64,000 bases of DNA, taken from Prillingera fragicola (lineage: Eukaryota; Basidiomycota; Tremellomycetes; Trichosporonales; Trichosporonaceae). This document shows positions 45,476 to 60,863 of the stretch, one piece after another. Numbering within the stretch: the stretch's first letter is position 1; every line of letters begins with the position of its first letter. The translations under genes were made by a program, and so were the position numbers. Under the pieces are notes generated by a model. It saw nothing but the letters and a program-made list of their open reading frames with translations, did not search any database and was not told the DNA's origin. The stretch is taken from NCBI GenBank assembly GCA_002335605.1, contig BEDY01000008.1:372001-436000 (forward strand). The letters are read 5' to 3'.

Positions 45476-46853
45476 TCACGCTGGTTCGGTTTTGGTGACG
45501 TTGGTATGGGCCTTGTCGACCTTGCCCTTCTTGACTTTGGTCTTGCGCTTCTTAGGCTTGGTGGTCGGAACGGGGGTACTGCCGGAGACGGAGACGGTAT
45601 CGGAGACGGATATCGAGGCGTCCGTGGAAGTGACGAGGGGTTGGATGAGGCGGGGAGCATTGGCGAGTGGTATCTTGAGAGAGATTTTAAGAGCAGTCTC
45701 CTGGACTGGTGGGTCGGTCTTGGTGCGCTTGTTCTCGAGTTCATTCTCGCTCTTGGTCACTGACTTGCGCTTGGTGCGTGCCTGCTGGAGTCAGTGCAAC
45801 TCAGAGTCACAGACTCACTTGGGGGGTAGGGGTGAGTGGCGTTGGCGGCATCTCTCGAGGGGGAGGAAGTAGGCGAAGCTCGGGCCGGGGGGACTGTGAG
45901 ATGACTCCCTGAGCTTGGAGAAGAGGGCGAGAGCGGTACTGTTGGCTGTTAGGTTACACTGACACTGGGTATACTCACCAGGAACAAGCAATAGTACTGG
46001 GGAATTTGAGGAGTCGGAACGAACTGAAAGTGCTACGCTGGCTGGACGACAGATTCAATGGTTCCCGAGCTACAGAACGCGTCAGTTTGGACTGCCATAT
46101 ATGACCTACACAACCCGCGATCCAATCATTTGCACCTAGGAGCTGGTCAGTTTGGGTAGGTGCAGAGAAGGTTACCTACCTGCTTGTTCGACTCGTGTAG
46201 TGCGCCGGTCTGAGGCGCCGTGATGTGTCCCATGCAAACCACGGGCCAGACATGCACTCCGGCCGTGATTCTGACGTCAATGCGTCCTAAGTTTGGGTGG
46301 GGGGCTGCTGTGTGCCGCTCATTATACTCCTGGAAGTATTAGACGGTTGATAGATAGTCGCCTACTTCCCTAAAACTCACAATGGGCCCAAACTTGAGGG
46401 CACAGTGCACGAGGGTACCGTTGACAAACTCCTTGGTGGTCGACATGCGGACCGGCTCGGTGCCAGCAGTGTAGGCGATGGGCTGGAGGACGCGGCCGTC
46501 GACAAGGCACTGAATGGATGCCGACACTGTTGGTTGCGGAGGAGGCTTAACGATGACTTCAAACTCCTGCGCCGTCAGCTGGCAGGCAAAACAGCAACTC
46601 ACCTGCTCGTGAAGGCTCTCTGCCCAGCAGGTGCTCCCAAACGCGCCGCTGGGGTAAGGGCTGTGAATGCCCTTGTGCTCCGCTCACATTAGTCAGCTCA
46701 GACAGTACACGGCCAAAGGAAAAGTGGAGGTGTTCTCACCTAGACGCGAGCCGTACTTGTACTGAATAAACACCTGCAGAAATGTCAGCCAGTCTGGAGA
46801 CGAGGCACATCCGTACTCACCTCCCACCCCTGCCAATATCCCTGGAGATGCAT
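45476..46853 (-). CDS. Paralog D of the tandem family (DUF7918-like)
   Basis: Exons: 46853..46821, 46773..46740, 46682..46603, 46566..46381, 46329..46180, 46136..46113, 46023..45979 (or from 46032), 45938..45819 and 45781..45476. They total 978 nt, 325 residues. Motifs: MHLQGYWQGWE, VFIQYKYGSRL, EHKGIHSP, CWAESLHEQ, EFEVIVKPPP, CLVDGRVLQP, HCALKFGPI, GRIDVRI, MIGSRV and YRSRPLLQAQGVI. Exon 2 (34 nt) and exon 4 (186 nt) keep the family sizes. The YRSR exon is fused to the next one (120 nt), so an intron seen in A-C is missing. The start of the 45-nt exon is uncertain by 9 nt. The tail has Ser/Thr-rich sequence (DASISVSDTVSVSG) and a Lys-rich end (KPKKRKTKVKKGKVDK), a likely nuclear or nucleic-acid contact region. 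Function unknown. Confidence 0.72.
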
Positions 46854-47558
46854 GACGAAGCCGGTCGACGAAAACCCAGGATGAAGAGCAGTGATGGCTG
46901 GTGGCAATGAATGGGGTGCTGGGTGGAGTGCCAGGGTATTTATGTAGAAGATGCAGGGTAGTTCCTAGGAGAAACGGGGACCAGCAAGTCGAGCTCACCG
47001 GCTCGTCTGTTGCTGGGTCGAAGGTTCGCTAAGGGGAAGTGAGGGTAGCTAGAGGGTGCAATTGGGAGGCACGAGGAATAGTTGACAAGCGAGACAAAGT
47101 GAGGTCAGCGAGACCAACTGATTCGTGTGTGTGTGTGTAGTGGGTAGAGTGTGTGTTTAGGTAATGGCGCCGGTGGTGCAGCCGTGCAGATCCACTAAGC
47201 GGAGTGGAGGTGCGTGTACATGTACAGGACATTGCATTCAAGACTGTCGCACACTTGCAACACATTCTGCCTAGTACAGTACAGTACGTACAGACACAAG
47301 CATGTATCTCTCCAAGAGTAAAGACAGACGTTGTAGCTTTTCATTGTAGTCCTCAGCCTGGTTTATCAACTCTGGAGCGTGCATCTGAACCAAAAGTGCA
47401 CCTTTGTCGCTGTCCGTGCACTACATGCGGTGATCGAACAAAACCGCCACCACGGCACAGAGAAAGAGAGCCGTCGAGGTATTCCTTCCTTCCCCCTCTT
47501 CATGAGAACATGGCAGAGCCCACGAACAAGGCCACAGTGGAAAGCTAGGAGCAGCACT
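46854..47558. other. Intergenic region between paralog D and SUMO gene
   Basis: This 705 bp has no supported gene. It includes a (GT)n tract near 47,127-47,140, a perfect 12-bp palindrome TGTACATGTACA (47215-47226) and a run of GTAC-containing sequence near 47,274-47,292. It should carry D's promoter and the SUMO 3' UTR. Confidence 0.4.
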
Positions 47559-48057
47559 TCACCGCCCCTCTTTGCTGATACAACGAAAGCCACCAATCTC
47601 TGATAGCATCAGCAACCACGCAACCCAACAAGCAATTGTACTCACGCTCAATGTGTACTTCAATCACGCCACCATCCTCAAGTTCAAGCTCTTCAGGTGT
47701 CTGGTTCTGAACACGAACACCCTCATACATAAAGCTGTTTGCATCAGCAACTGGGCTTGGAAACGAGGATGCTGACCGGAGGGCCGTAGGGTCGGTATCA
47801 CCCACCCTTGCGGCGTAAGCCCCCTGCTCCCATCAGCTCACCCGTCAAGGAGCTGCAAAATAGGGGAAGTGAGCAGGACACACCTTGACCTTGCCCATAC
47901 GCGTGGTGGGTTTGACTTTGAAGTAAAGCTCCGTACCGTCCCAGCCCTTGATCATGATGCTGATCTGCTCCACCTTAACATTGGGGGGAGCGGAGGGGGG
48001 AGTGGGACTGGCGGGAACGCCAGGTGACGGGGAGTGTTCGTCGGGCTTGCAGGACAT
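47559..48057 (-). CDS. SMT3: SUMO (Smt3) precursor
   Basis: Four exons, 48057..47884, 47823..47777, 47734..47646 and 47599..47559; 351 nt, 116 residues. The N-terminal ~25 residues are a Pro/Ser-rich flexible arm. VKVE at 27-30 is a sumoylation consensus, so chains on Lys28 are plausible. The ubiquitin-like core runs from ISIMIKGWDGTELYFKVKP through RFMYEGVRVQNQTPEELELE to IEVHIEQIGG. GlyGly is at 106-107, followed by a 9-residue extension (FRCISKEGR) to be removed by a Ulp protease. The first intron is taken as 60 nt (47824..47883), which gives GAYAARVG in phase as in other basidiomycete SUMOs. The last intron falls just before QIGG. SUMO modifies mainly nuclear proteins. It is next to the family of paralogs, one of which has a SUMO-interaction-like tail. 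Confidence 0.88.
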
Positions 48058-48360
48058 GGTATGGTTAAAACGAAGCGAGGAAGTAACAAGTTACGGGGTA
48101 TGGGAAAGATACGGGTAGAGTTTATGATGTGAATCGGGGACGGCTAATGAGGCCGACCGTGCACACAACTCCAGGGCTGCAGGTGAGATAAGGTCCCCCT
48201 TCGCCCATCGTATGGCCTCATACCCTCGTCCTATATATACCTGTGCACACAGTGCCACATCCGCGCGTCATAATGTAGGCATTGGCGACACGCAGTGCTG
48301 GCCTCGTTCCCGGACCTGCTCTGAGGTGCCACAAACACGATACTGTACATCTGCAAACTT
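48058..48360. other. Intergenic region upstream of SUMO gene
   Basis: This 303 bp lies between the SUMO start and the ABC transporter stop, both minus strand. It contains a CTATATATAC stretch near 48,231-48,241 but no gene. Confidence 0.4.
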
Positions 48361-53182
<4,822 letters not shown>

Positions 53183-54232
53183 AGCAAGTTGGGCAGGTGG
53201 TGTTGTCTGCGCTGCCTGCTAGTCTGGTCTACTGACTTCTCCTTGTAAGCCTGATGATATGCGTTGGACACAATTGCTCCTGGTCACGGTGAAAGGGCGA
53301 AAACTGAAAGACCATGCCACGCGTTATATATCAGGCGGGTAGCTCCTCGTACAGATAGAGCTGCTCCCTGCTGCAATTGACCTCATAGCGTGAAGACATG
53401 GTGGTGGCAACAGTGGGAGTCGCACTGAAGTTCATTTCGTTTGGACCGACCCATGTGTTACCATGACGTGCCTGAATAAAAGTGGGTGAGTGCCTGGGGG
53501 CCTGGGGCCCATCCGTGCGGGAGATGACGATCTTGTCGCTGAACGCCGAGTGGTTTGCTGGTATCACGCTAAATCAAATCTAGCTGTCGATGTGGAGCTG
53601 TTGGTTCCAGCAATTGGCCTGCAACCTGTACACAGCGCGCAGCACATGGTCGGTACGGATACTTGTTCCAACGGATAACAATCCGGAGCCTCTACGGCGA
53701 CCGGTTCCTCTCGTCCCCGAGCTGGCGCCGCGCGTGGCCGGGCGGCGGCCATGAAAACATGCTCGTCACTTCAGGACCGGGGCAAAGTAGCTCATGTGGC
53801 CATGTGGTGGGTGTCTTCATTTAGCAGTTGTGCAAAGGCGCAAAGGCTTGGCTCGGGGGACCGGCGCTCTCCGCAGGTACGGCGCTTTTTGCACGTACAG
53901 CGGCCCCCGCGTGGCCGGCGGCGGGGCGCCTACCTCAGATCACTGACAACCAGTAGTGCTAGCGGCCAATCGTGTACCTATGCGCAGAGTGGCGCGTCAT
54001 TGCATGTGCGCATGGAGAGCAGCAGCGGTGCACTGCCACCGGTATAGGCCGTATCGTGCGCCAACCGCAGGTGCGACGTACGGTAGGCATCGATAGCGAG
54101 CGAACCCGCTGGCGCATAATGACAAGCAAGAAGCCAGGTGATATGTCATTGAGACTCGTTTAACTAGATCAAGTTGCGCAGCTTGTGTCGTACCATTGCC
54201 ACCCCCCATCCTTCCTCGGCACTCTTTTACCT
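53183..54232. promoter_or_regulatory. 1-kb divergent region between two transporter genes
   Basis: This region is long for the window. On the minus strand 53,750-53,331 stays largely open and reads protein-like in places (PTFIQARHGNTWVGPNE; YEVNCSREQLYLYEE, then stop at about 53,331). No start, splice chain or homolog is evident, so a relic or unrecognised exon is possible. The rest shows no gene. Promoters of the ABC and MFS genes must lie here. Confidence 0.35.
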
Positions 54233-56192
54233 ATGCCTTTGGCTCAGGACGATCCATCTCCACCTAGCGACGCCGATGACGACCAACGTGGACCCCAGCC
54301 TATGCTGCCACGGTGGAGGCGTCCGAGCCCCCTGTGGATCTTTCCATTAGGCGTCCTCATCACACTGAGCCTTACCCTGCCGATAAGCGCTCAGCCCGAG
54401 ATCTTGATCAATCTCGTATGCACGGCTAGTCCCCCCATCGAGGTCGGCGGTGTAAACTCGCCAGTCGAGAGTATCGCTTCGCCCATGTTCCCTGGTATAG
54501 ACCCAAAGCAGTGTCGGCATGATGTCGCCGTCCAAAAGCGCACCGCCCAGCTGCAAATGTGCATGAACCTCGTGGCTGGGCTGCTCGGCGTGCTCACCAC
54601 GGGATTCTGGACCGGTCTCTCGGATCGCATCGGCCGCACAAAGATTATCGCCGCCTGTATCCTGGGACTGGCGTTGACGCAGGTCACGTACTTGTTGATC
54701 TCGTCGTCGCCGTCAGTTGTCACCTACGTGAGCATTTATATATTAATCATTGGTCCGGCTCTCGACGGGATATTCGGTGGTCTACCTACATTCTCAGCAA
54801 TCATGGGCGCCACCATTGCCGACACATCGCCGAAGGCGAGTGCCAGCATGTACCTCACGGCGGCGAATGGGTGCTTCTGCGGCGGAGTGCTGGTCGGGCC
54901 AGCGCTCGGTACATTTCTAATCAAACAAACCGGCGATCTGTAAGTGCAGCCCGCAGCCACATATGGGATTTCAGTTTAACAGACCAGGCTGTTCCCAAAC
55001 AAGCTGTCCGTGGTTATCTTGATCATTGCCATGATTCTAAGCCTCGCCATCCTCCCTGAGTCTCTCTCAAAGGAAATGCGCGACCAAGCCATCAAGAAGG
55101 CAGCCGCCGAGCGTGAAGAGGCGGCGGCACGGGAGGCGGCCGAACGGGCATGGGAGGAAGGCGAGGGCGGCCACAATGGCCCCCTGCGTGCTGCACGCCG
55201 CGTGATGCGAACATGGACCCGCCGAGCGTTCACCCCGTTTGAGCCGCTTCGGATCCTAGCGCCGCAGGCTCGGGATGACGATGAGCCCCGTCGAGGGAGG
55301 GACTGGAATCTGTTCATTCTGGCTGGAGCCAGCTTTGCGGTTACATTGACTCATGTGAGTGACCATGGCAAAGACACGGAGAACTTGCTGATACGCGTGG
55401 CAGGGGAACGGGGGGCCTGGAATGCAGTACATACAGTACACGTTTGGATGGGACCAAACCGAGCTTGGGCCGTTGCTGTCATTCTTGACTGCCTGTCGGT
55501 TTGTCACCCTGATGGTGATCTTTCCTCGTGAGTCTTGGAGTGGTCCAGGAGCAATCTGACATTGCCCAGTCTTGACCCGCTATGTGAAGCCACGTTTCAC
55601 AGGGGCTGGGGTCACTACGTCAACTGCTACGGAGGCCGCAGAGTCCATTTGTGAGGCACTGGGAGAGGAGACGCCCCTGATCCTTAACGGCCACAATGCA
55701 GTTGGAACTGGCACTTACTCGGGTCCGGCAGCGGAAGTCGCTGACCCCCCAAACGGTGGACAGCTCGGGGCTTCAGAGACAGCCGCAAAAGGAATTCGCT
55801 TCGACTACAGCTTGCTCTGCATCTGCATCTCTGTCTATGTGTGCTGCTGCACAGTTCTTGGCACAAACGTGAAGGCGAGCGCAACGCTCTTCGTCTTCAC
55901 CATGGCGGTAGCAAGCCTCGGATCGCCAGTCAACCCCTACAGCAACTCGCTGGCTCTTGAGCTCAAACCGCATGACATCCCCGCCGGACGCCTGTTCGGT
56001 GCCTTTGGCATTGTGGAGGCGTCGACCACATTCATCGGGGCACCGCTGTTCACCACAGTCTTCTCGTCTACTATTGCCACGTATCCGCCAGCCGTTTTTT
56101 TGGTGTCTGCTTTCATCTTCCTCTCTGCTCTTATTGGGATCCAATTCATTCGTCTTCCGAGGGTGAAAACTACTGGTGCGCCGACTGACTGA
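54233..56192 (+). CDS. MFS transporter, SLC46/tetracycline-resistance-like
   Basis: Four exons, 54233..54939, 54988..55354, 55428..55527 and 55570..56192; 1797 nt, 598 residues. A ~40-residue cytosolic N-terminus precedes about 12 membrane segments. The A-like MFS motif is GFWTGLSDRIGRTKI after the second helix. An extracellular loop before it carries two Cys. A charged Ala/Glu-rich coiled segment (AIKKAAAEREEAAAREAAER) is the central cytosolic loop, and a second hydrophilic loop with Thr/Gly/Asn-rich sequence precedes the last helices. The family transports varied small molecules; fungal members are mostly uncharacterised. The shared upstream region with the ABC transporter suggests possible joint induction (inference). 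Intron 2 (55355..55427) has several nearby AG sites; the chosen one gives THYIQYTFGW in frame. Confidence 0.85.
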
Positions 56193-56644
56193 CCTGCGCC
56201 TGTAGCCTCCCTTTGCCACAGAATGTTGTATTGTTGCCACGTTTATGCCACTTCTGCGATCGCATTGCAGCCAATGGGACCAATGGTGTCCACTTATCAA
56301 GCGTCTCGGCGTCGTCAAATCTGCATTCTAGCCTGGTGTCGCCAATGTCGCGAGACGCATGCAATCGTGATCCACCATCCGGATGTCCTGGTCAGCCTCC
56401 ACCATCAATCTGCCTCCGCAACTTCGGGCGGCCTCGGGCAGAATGAACCAGAAGCCGGAAATTTACGTAACCCATCAGCCACTGTATGGTGGCCGGTGGG
56501 CGGGGGCATTTCGGCACGGAAAGACGTGTGCGTCTCGCCGAACGAGGAGGACGATATTTCAACTAGCGAGCAACCTCCGTCTCTCGACATCCTCCCCCCT
56601 TTTCATCTTTTGCCACCCAACACTCTCACCAAAACTCATAAACA
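56193..56644. promoter_or_regulatory. Intergenic region upstream of MIX17
   Basis: No gene supported. The last 70 bp (56,575-56,644) are C/T-rich with CAAAACTCATAAACA just before the ATG, a usual fungal start context. Confidence 0.4.
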
Positions 56645-57369
56645 ATGCCTCGCTCAGTGAGTGACTCGAGTGTCAAGGGCCAAGCAGCTGTCAGCTCTGC
56701 CTCCGACTTGCACACCTCCCGCTTTTCAATTCGCTGTACTAACAAGTCTCTCAGTCCGGTCGCTCGCGCCCCGCCGCTCGCCCCGCTGCCCCCACCGGCC
56801 AGCGCTCGGCTTCCACCTCTGCCTACCCCGCCCAGCACGCTCCCGCCCCTCCCCAGGCCGTCCCCCAGCAGGGCCGCGCCCCCGGTCTCCTCGCCCAGAC
56901 GGCATCCACCATGGGTGGTGCCATGGCCGGTTCGGTCGTCGGCCACGGTATCTCAAGTATGCTCTTTGGTGGCTCCAGCCAGGCTCAGCAGGCTCCCCCT
57001 CCTGCCGAGTACGCCCAGCAGCAGCAGCAGCAGCACCAGTCCGGTGCCAGCTGCGACATCCAGGCCAAGGGTGAGTGTCTCGCAGTGCGGGGATTGGCGG
57101 GTCTATGAACGACCCCTGGCCCTTGTTGTCACCCACGTTTTCGCATTTGGGTGGCGATTTGGTGCATGCCGTCGAGTCCCTCAAAAGGCTTTACCCAAGC
57201 ATCAGAGCTGACGTTACAGACTTCACCAAGTGCCTCGAGGCTACCCAGGGTGACATGCAGTCGTGCTCGTACTACCTTGAGGCTCTCAGTATGTTCACAA
57301 TCTCCCCAACAATGCCCAGCCTGCTAACACCTTGCAGAGGCTTGCCAGGCCGCCGCCGCCCCTTACTAG
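56645..57369 (+). CDS. MIX17: MIX17/CHCHD2-10-type CHCH protein of the mitochondrial intermembrane space
   Basis: Four exons, 56645..56656 (only MPRS), 56755..57070, 57220..57288 and 57338..57369; 429 nt, 142 residues. The N-terminus is Arg/Ala/Pro-rich. The centre is a Gly/Ala/Met hydrophobic stretch (TMGGAMAGSVVGHGISSMLF), then a Gln run. The C-terminus has twin CX9C: CDIQAKDFTKC and CSYYLEALKAC, joined by LEATQGDMQS. This is the CHCHD2/CHCHD10/Mix17 layout, oxidised by Mia40 in the intermembrane space. Roles of the family include cristae and respiratory-complex support; the fungal protein is poorly known. Both CX9C halves are created by correct splicing at the 57070/57220 and 57288/57338 junctions, which supports the model. 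Confidence 0.92.
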
Positions 57370-57941
57370 ATTTCATCTGGGATAGCCGTTCAGTTGTGCA
57401 GCATGAAGTCGACTTAGCAATAGCATGCAGAGTATACCTGCTTGAATGTGGAGCGAGGGTTGTATCGGGGAGACAGATTGTGTTATGAGGGCGCTGGTTA
57501 GTGCCTGCCGCCCGTCGTACTTACAGACACTGACTCGTGCTATGCTCACGCTGTCGCGGATGACAACCATGCAGTACAAGCACCTGCTCCATCGCAATAC
57601 AAGCACTTGCTCCATTGCAAGCAAGCGAAGCCCACTGTCAAGCGATCTGGAGTTGTTTTGTCATCACAACCACCTGTGACAACAGTGATCTGATCCGTGC
57701 CCGCCTCAAACCGACGGAACCCATTCAGCACGATTTCACTGGCGTCCAGATCGAATGGGTGATCTCTGGATCATCCGGATGATTCCGGGTAAACCTGGCA
57801 CAACACTGTAGATGGTTGCCAGCTTCCATCCTTGGCTACCACTGTACACATAAAGTCGCACACGTACATGCAAAGAACGAACGAAAACGAACTCCACCGC
57901 TGTTGTATATCTACAGGAAACGGAAACCCCCAGTCCACACT
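57370..57941. other. Convergent 3' intergenic region MIX17 / NASP
   Basis: This 572 bp has no gene. It contains two tandem copies of a 23-bp unit (57575-57597 and 57598-57620, two differences) and a perfect 12-bp palindrome TCATCCGGATGA (57771-57782). Confidence 0.5.
57575..57620. repeat. Tandem 23-bp repeat, two copies
   Basis: Both copies begin TACAAGCAC and end GCAA; they differ at two positions (C/T at both). Located about 205 bp after the MIX17 stop. Confidence 0.8.
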
Positions 57942-59365
57942 CTAATCGGTCTTGGCCTTCTTCTCCGCGCTTCCCTCTCCATTCTCGGCCACAGGGGCAG
58001 GCGCAGCCCGCTTCTTGGGCGCTTTCTTGCGGACCATGCTCGTGAGATCATTGACCGGCCGAGCGTCTTCCTTGGCGGCAGCGGCAGATCCGGGGGCAGG
58101 CGCACCGCCGAGAAGGTGCGAGATGCTGTCCGCCACAAAGTCCTGCTCGGCCGGACCGGCGACAAGCTCCTCAATCTTAACCTCGAGATCGCCGATTAGC
58201 AGGGCGACGTCTTTGGCCTCGGCCGCGCGCTTGTCGGCAGACAAACGAACGATGTCGTCAGACTTGACCTCTGAGGTCTTCCCCGCGGCAGCAGCGGCGA
58301 GGTCGGCAGCGCGCGCCTGGAAACCAGCAAGGGCAAGGCGGACCTCTGCAAGGGCACCGGCAGCACCAGCGGGAGTGAACTCAAGAGCAGTGCCGAGCTG
58401 GTAGTGGGTGCTGGCCAGGGTGCGCGACGAGACAGGGAGGACGGCCTTCTGGATGTCGAGAGCCGATTTATAGTCCTGCACTGCCTGGGTAAAGTTTTCT
58501 GGCTATCAGCACATGCAGAGCGTCTTATGAACTGGACTTACCGGTCTCACAGCTAACGTCTCCGAGAGAAAGGTAGCAGTCGGCGAGCAGAAGACGGGTC
58601 TCCTTCCCCTCTCCGGCGGGCAGAGCGTCGACCTCACGCGCGTAAATGGTACGAGCAACATCAAGCACCTCCCAGGCAGCGTTGAAGTCATCCTCGGGCT
58701 CGTCGTCACCACCAGCACCTTCCTCGCCCTCGGGGGCCTGTCCCTCACCCTCCTCGCCCCCCTCCGCCTCTCCCTCGCCCTCTTCGGCGTCACCCTCATC
58801 ACCATCTCCCTCAAAGACGAATCCCTTACTCGACGCCGCCGCCGACTCGGCATCCAGTCCAGTGGCAGGGTCCGTTCCCTTGGCGACCTCCTCCTTGCCC
58901 ATAACACCCTGCTGGCTGAGCGCCAGCTCGTAAAGGGCACGGCCGTAGGAGAGCAGCAAAGGTGCCATCGAGGAATCCGTGTCGTCAACAAGCTCTCCTC
59001 TGAAGCCAAAATCAGCAACGACGTTCATATTCACAGCTCCAGCCTATCTTCCGGATGAGGAGCCCCTGCAGCCGTTTACTCACTGGTTCTCCAACGCCTG
59101 CACATACTTCTCAACCGCCTCGGACCACAGCTTGAGTGCGACGGCCTTCTTTCCCTCAGCCACAAGACGGGCCACAGTCGCCTTGATCTCATCCTCGCTC
59201 CTTGGCGCCTCTGAAACTCCCTCGATGGCCTCATCCTTGGCAGCGGCGATGGTGCTCGCCTCAGCTACGGCGGGCACAGCGCCGGGAACGGGCGCGGAAG
59301 CAGCAGGGATATCAGCCGACCTGTCTGTCAGCGATGCGGTAATACAATGGAGTGCCTACGTACAT
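57942..59365 (-). CDS. NASP/Sim3/Hif1-type SHNi-TPR histone chaperone
   Basis: Four exons, 59365..59364, 59320..59084, 58999..58542 and 58498..57942; 1254 nt, 417 residues. The start codon is split by an intron (AT|G): AT, then GTACGT...GACAG, then G TCG GCT giving MSADIP. TPR motifs: KKAVALKLWSEAVEKYVQAL, GRALYELALSQQ, LLLADCYLSLGDVSCETG and NFTQAVQDYKSALDIQKAVL, then HYQLGTALEFTP. The second TPR is interrupted by a long acidic Glu/Gly/Asp insert (58,640-58,830), as in NASP. The C-terminus has Lys-rich nuclear-signal-like sequence (KKAPKKRAAP, KKAKTD). The family binds H3-H4 (or H1/CENP-A) and supplies histones for chromatin assembly. It is divergent from COQ3 with 257 bp between starts. Confidence 0.87.
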
Positions 59366-59622
59366 TGTTATGGTAAAGGGACTGAATGTGAATTGTTTGC
59401 AAGTTGCAGGACCACAAAAGCAATGTCAAAGACGCGTCGCGCGTCACAGGTGGCGACTGCGGGAGCAAATTTCTGCCTCCACCATGATTTGCAGTCGATT
59501 TTTAAGGGCTATTAGCTTTGCAAAAGCTGCCCTTTCTAATCCAATTAGCAGATTGAAACTACTGAAGCACTCAATCCAGAAGTGCGATTTGTGACGAACC
59601 CTTCCTCAACTATCAACTCACC

Positions 59623-60763
59623 ATGTCGTCCGCCGTCCGCCGTGCCCCGGGTATCATAACATCGGTAGCACGCACTTCTCGCATTGCGTCAACTTATCGC
59701 CGTATTTTACCAACACTCCGCGCTTCAGCATCCTTTTGCACTTCTGCAAGCGCCCGTTCCCTCAACACTGTGAACAATGACGAGATTGCACACTTTTCCA
59801 AGCTCTCTGAGCACTGGTGGGATGAGGAGGGAGAGTTTGGTTTGCTTCATCGTATGAACCCGGAGCGTGTCGAGTATGTGAGGCAAAAGGTTGCGCTCGA
59901 CCGACAGAACGAGCCCGAGTGGACGTTTGCGACTCGTGGGCTCGATAAGGAGAGGGAAGATGCGCTTGGAACTGGGCGCTGGCTCAAGGGAATGAAGTGC
60001 TTGGATGTGGGATGCGGTGGCGGACTGCTTGCCGAGGTGAGTCGTTATCAGGATGCTGCGTGCTCTGCACATTGTGCCTTGATTGCATCAACTTACAAAT
60101 GCGTAGACCCTCGCTCGACTTGGCGGTGACGTCGTGGCCATTGACGCCTCACCCGACAACATCAAGATTGCAAGCACCCACGCCTCAAATGACCCTCTTC
60201 TTCCCTACGTCTCTAACAGCACGGCAACACCGACCACTTCCCCCGGGGTCCCCGGCCGCCTCGAGTACCGTCACACCTCGGCAGAAGCTCTACGTGCGTC
60301 TGGAGCAACCTTTGACCTTGTCTGCAGCATGGAGGTTATTGAGCACGTCGACCAACCTGGAGAGTTCCTTCAGTGTCTTGGAGATATGGTCCGTCCTGGA
60401 GGCCACATGGTTTTGTCCACCATCTCGCGCACACCACTGGCCCAACTGCTCACCCTCACCCTCGCCGAGGATGTCCTCCGCTTCGTCACCCCGGGTACAC
60501 ACACGTATGCCAAGTACATCCGCCCCGAGGAGCTGAGGAAGTACGTCGGCACCGAAATGGGTGGCCTCAACGTGTGGGAGGGACCCCAGGACGCGTCTGA
60601 CCTGCGGCCCGGAGAGGTCGGCGAGACGAGGGGTATCATTTACGACCCGCTCGGTGGCCGGTGGCGCTTGTGGTCTGGCGCTGAGGGAACGTGGATGAAG
60701 AGCGCGGGCGAGATTGTCAACTACATGTATCACGCCAAGAAGCGCGCACACCCAAGGAAGTAG
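59623..60763 (+). CDS. COQ3: COQ3, ubiquinone biosynthesis O-methyltransferase
   Basis: Two exons, 59623..60036 and 60107..60763; 1071 nt, 356 residues. The first ~45 residues are an Arg/Ser/Thr-rich mitochondrial presequence (MSSAVRRAPGIITSVARTSR). The block FSKLSEHWWDEEGEFGLLHRMN is the UbiG/Coq3 signature. SAM-binding motif I is LDVGCGGG, followed after the intron by LGGDVVAIDAS. FDLVCSMEVIEHVDQP and VRPGGHMVLSTISRTP complete the class I methyltransferase core. The enzyme does both O-methylations of coenzyme Q synthesis on the matrix face of the inner membrane. The insertion between motifs (STATPTTSPGVPGRL) is species-specific. The 70-nt intron is conventional. Very confident. Confidence 0.96.
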
Positions 60764-60863
60764 GTCTAGAGTATGAGCATATGCACCCATCATCATCGAG
60801 GTGTGTGGGGCAAACGGGCGGTGTGCCTGATTACAGCAACAGTTTGGTTCTACTCATCGTTGC

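Noticed and set aside
37868..46853. Velvet-domain regulators as identity of the paralogs
   Set aside because: The CW, VDG and YRSR...AQGVI motif layout does not follow the velvet fold signature as I recall it.
54233..56192. Idea that the ABC and MFS pair belongs to a secondary-metabolite cluster
   Set aside because: No polyketide, NRPS, terpene or tailoring enzyme lies in the window; neighbours are housekeeping genes.
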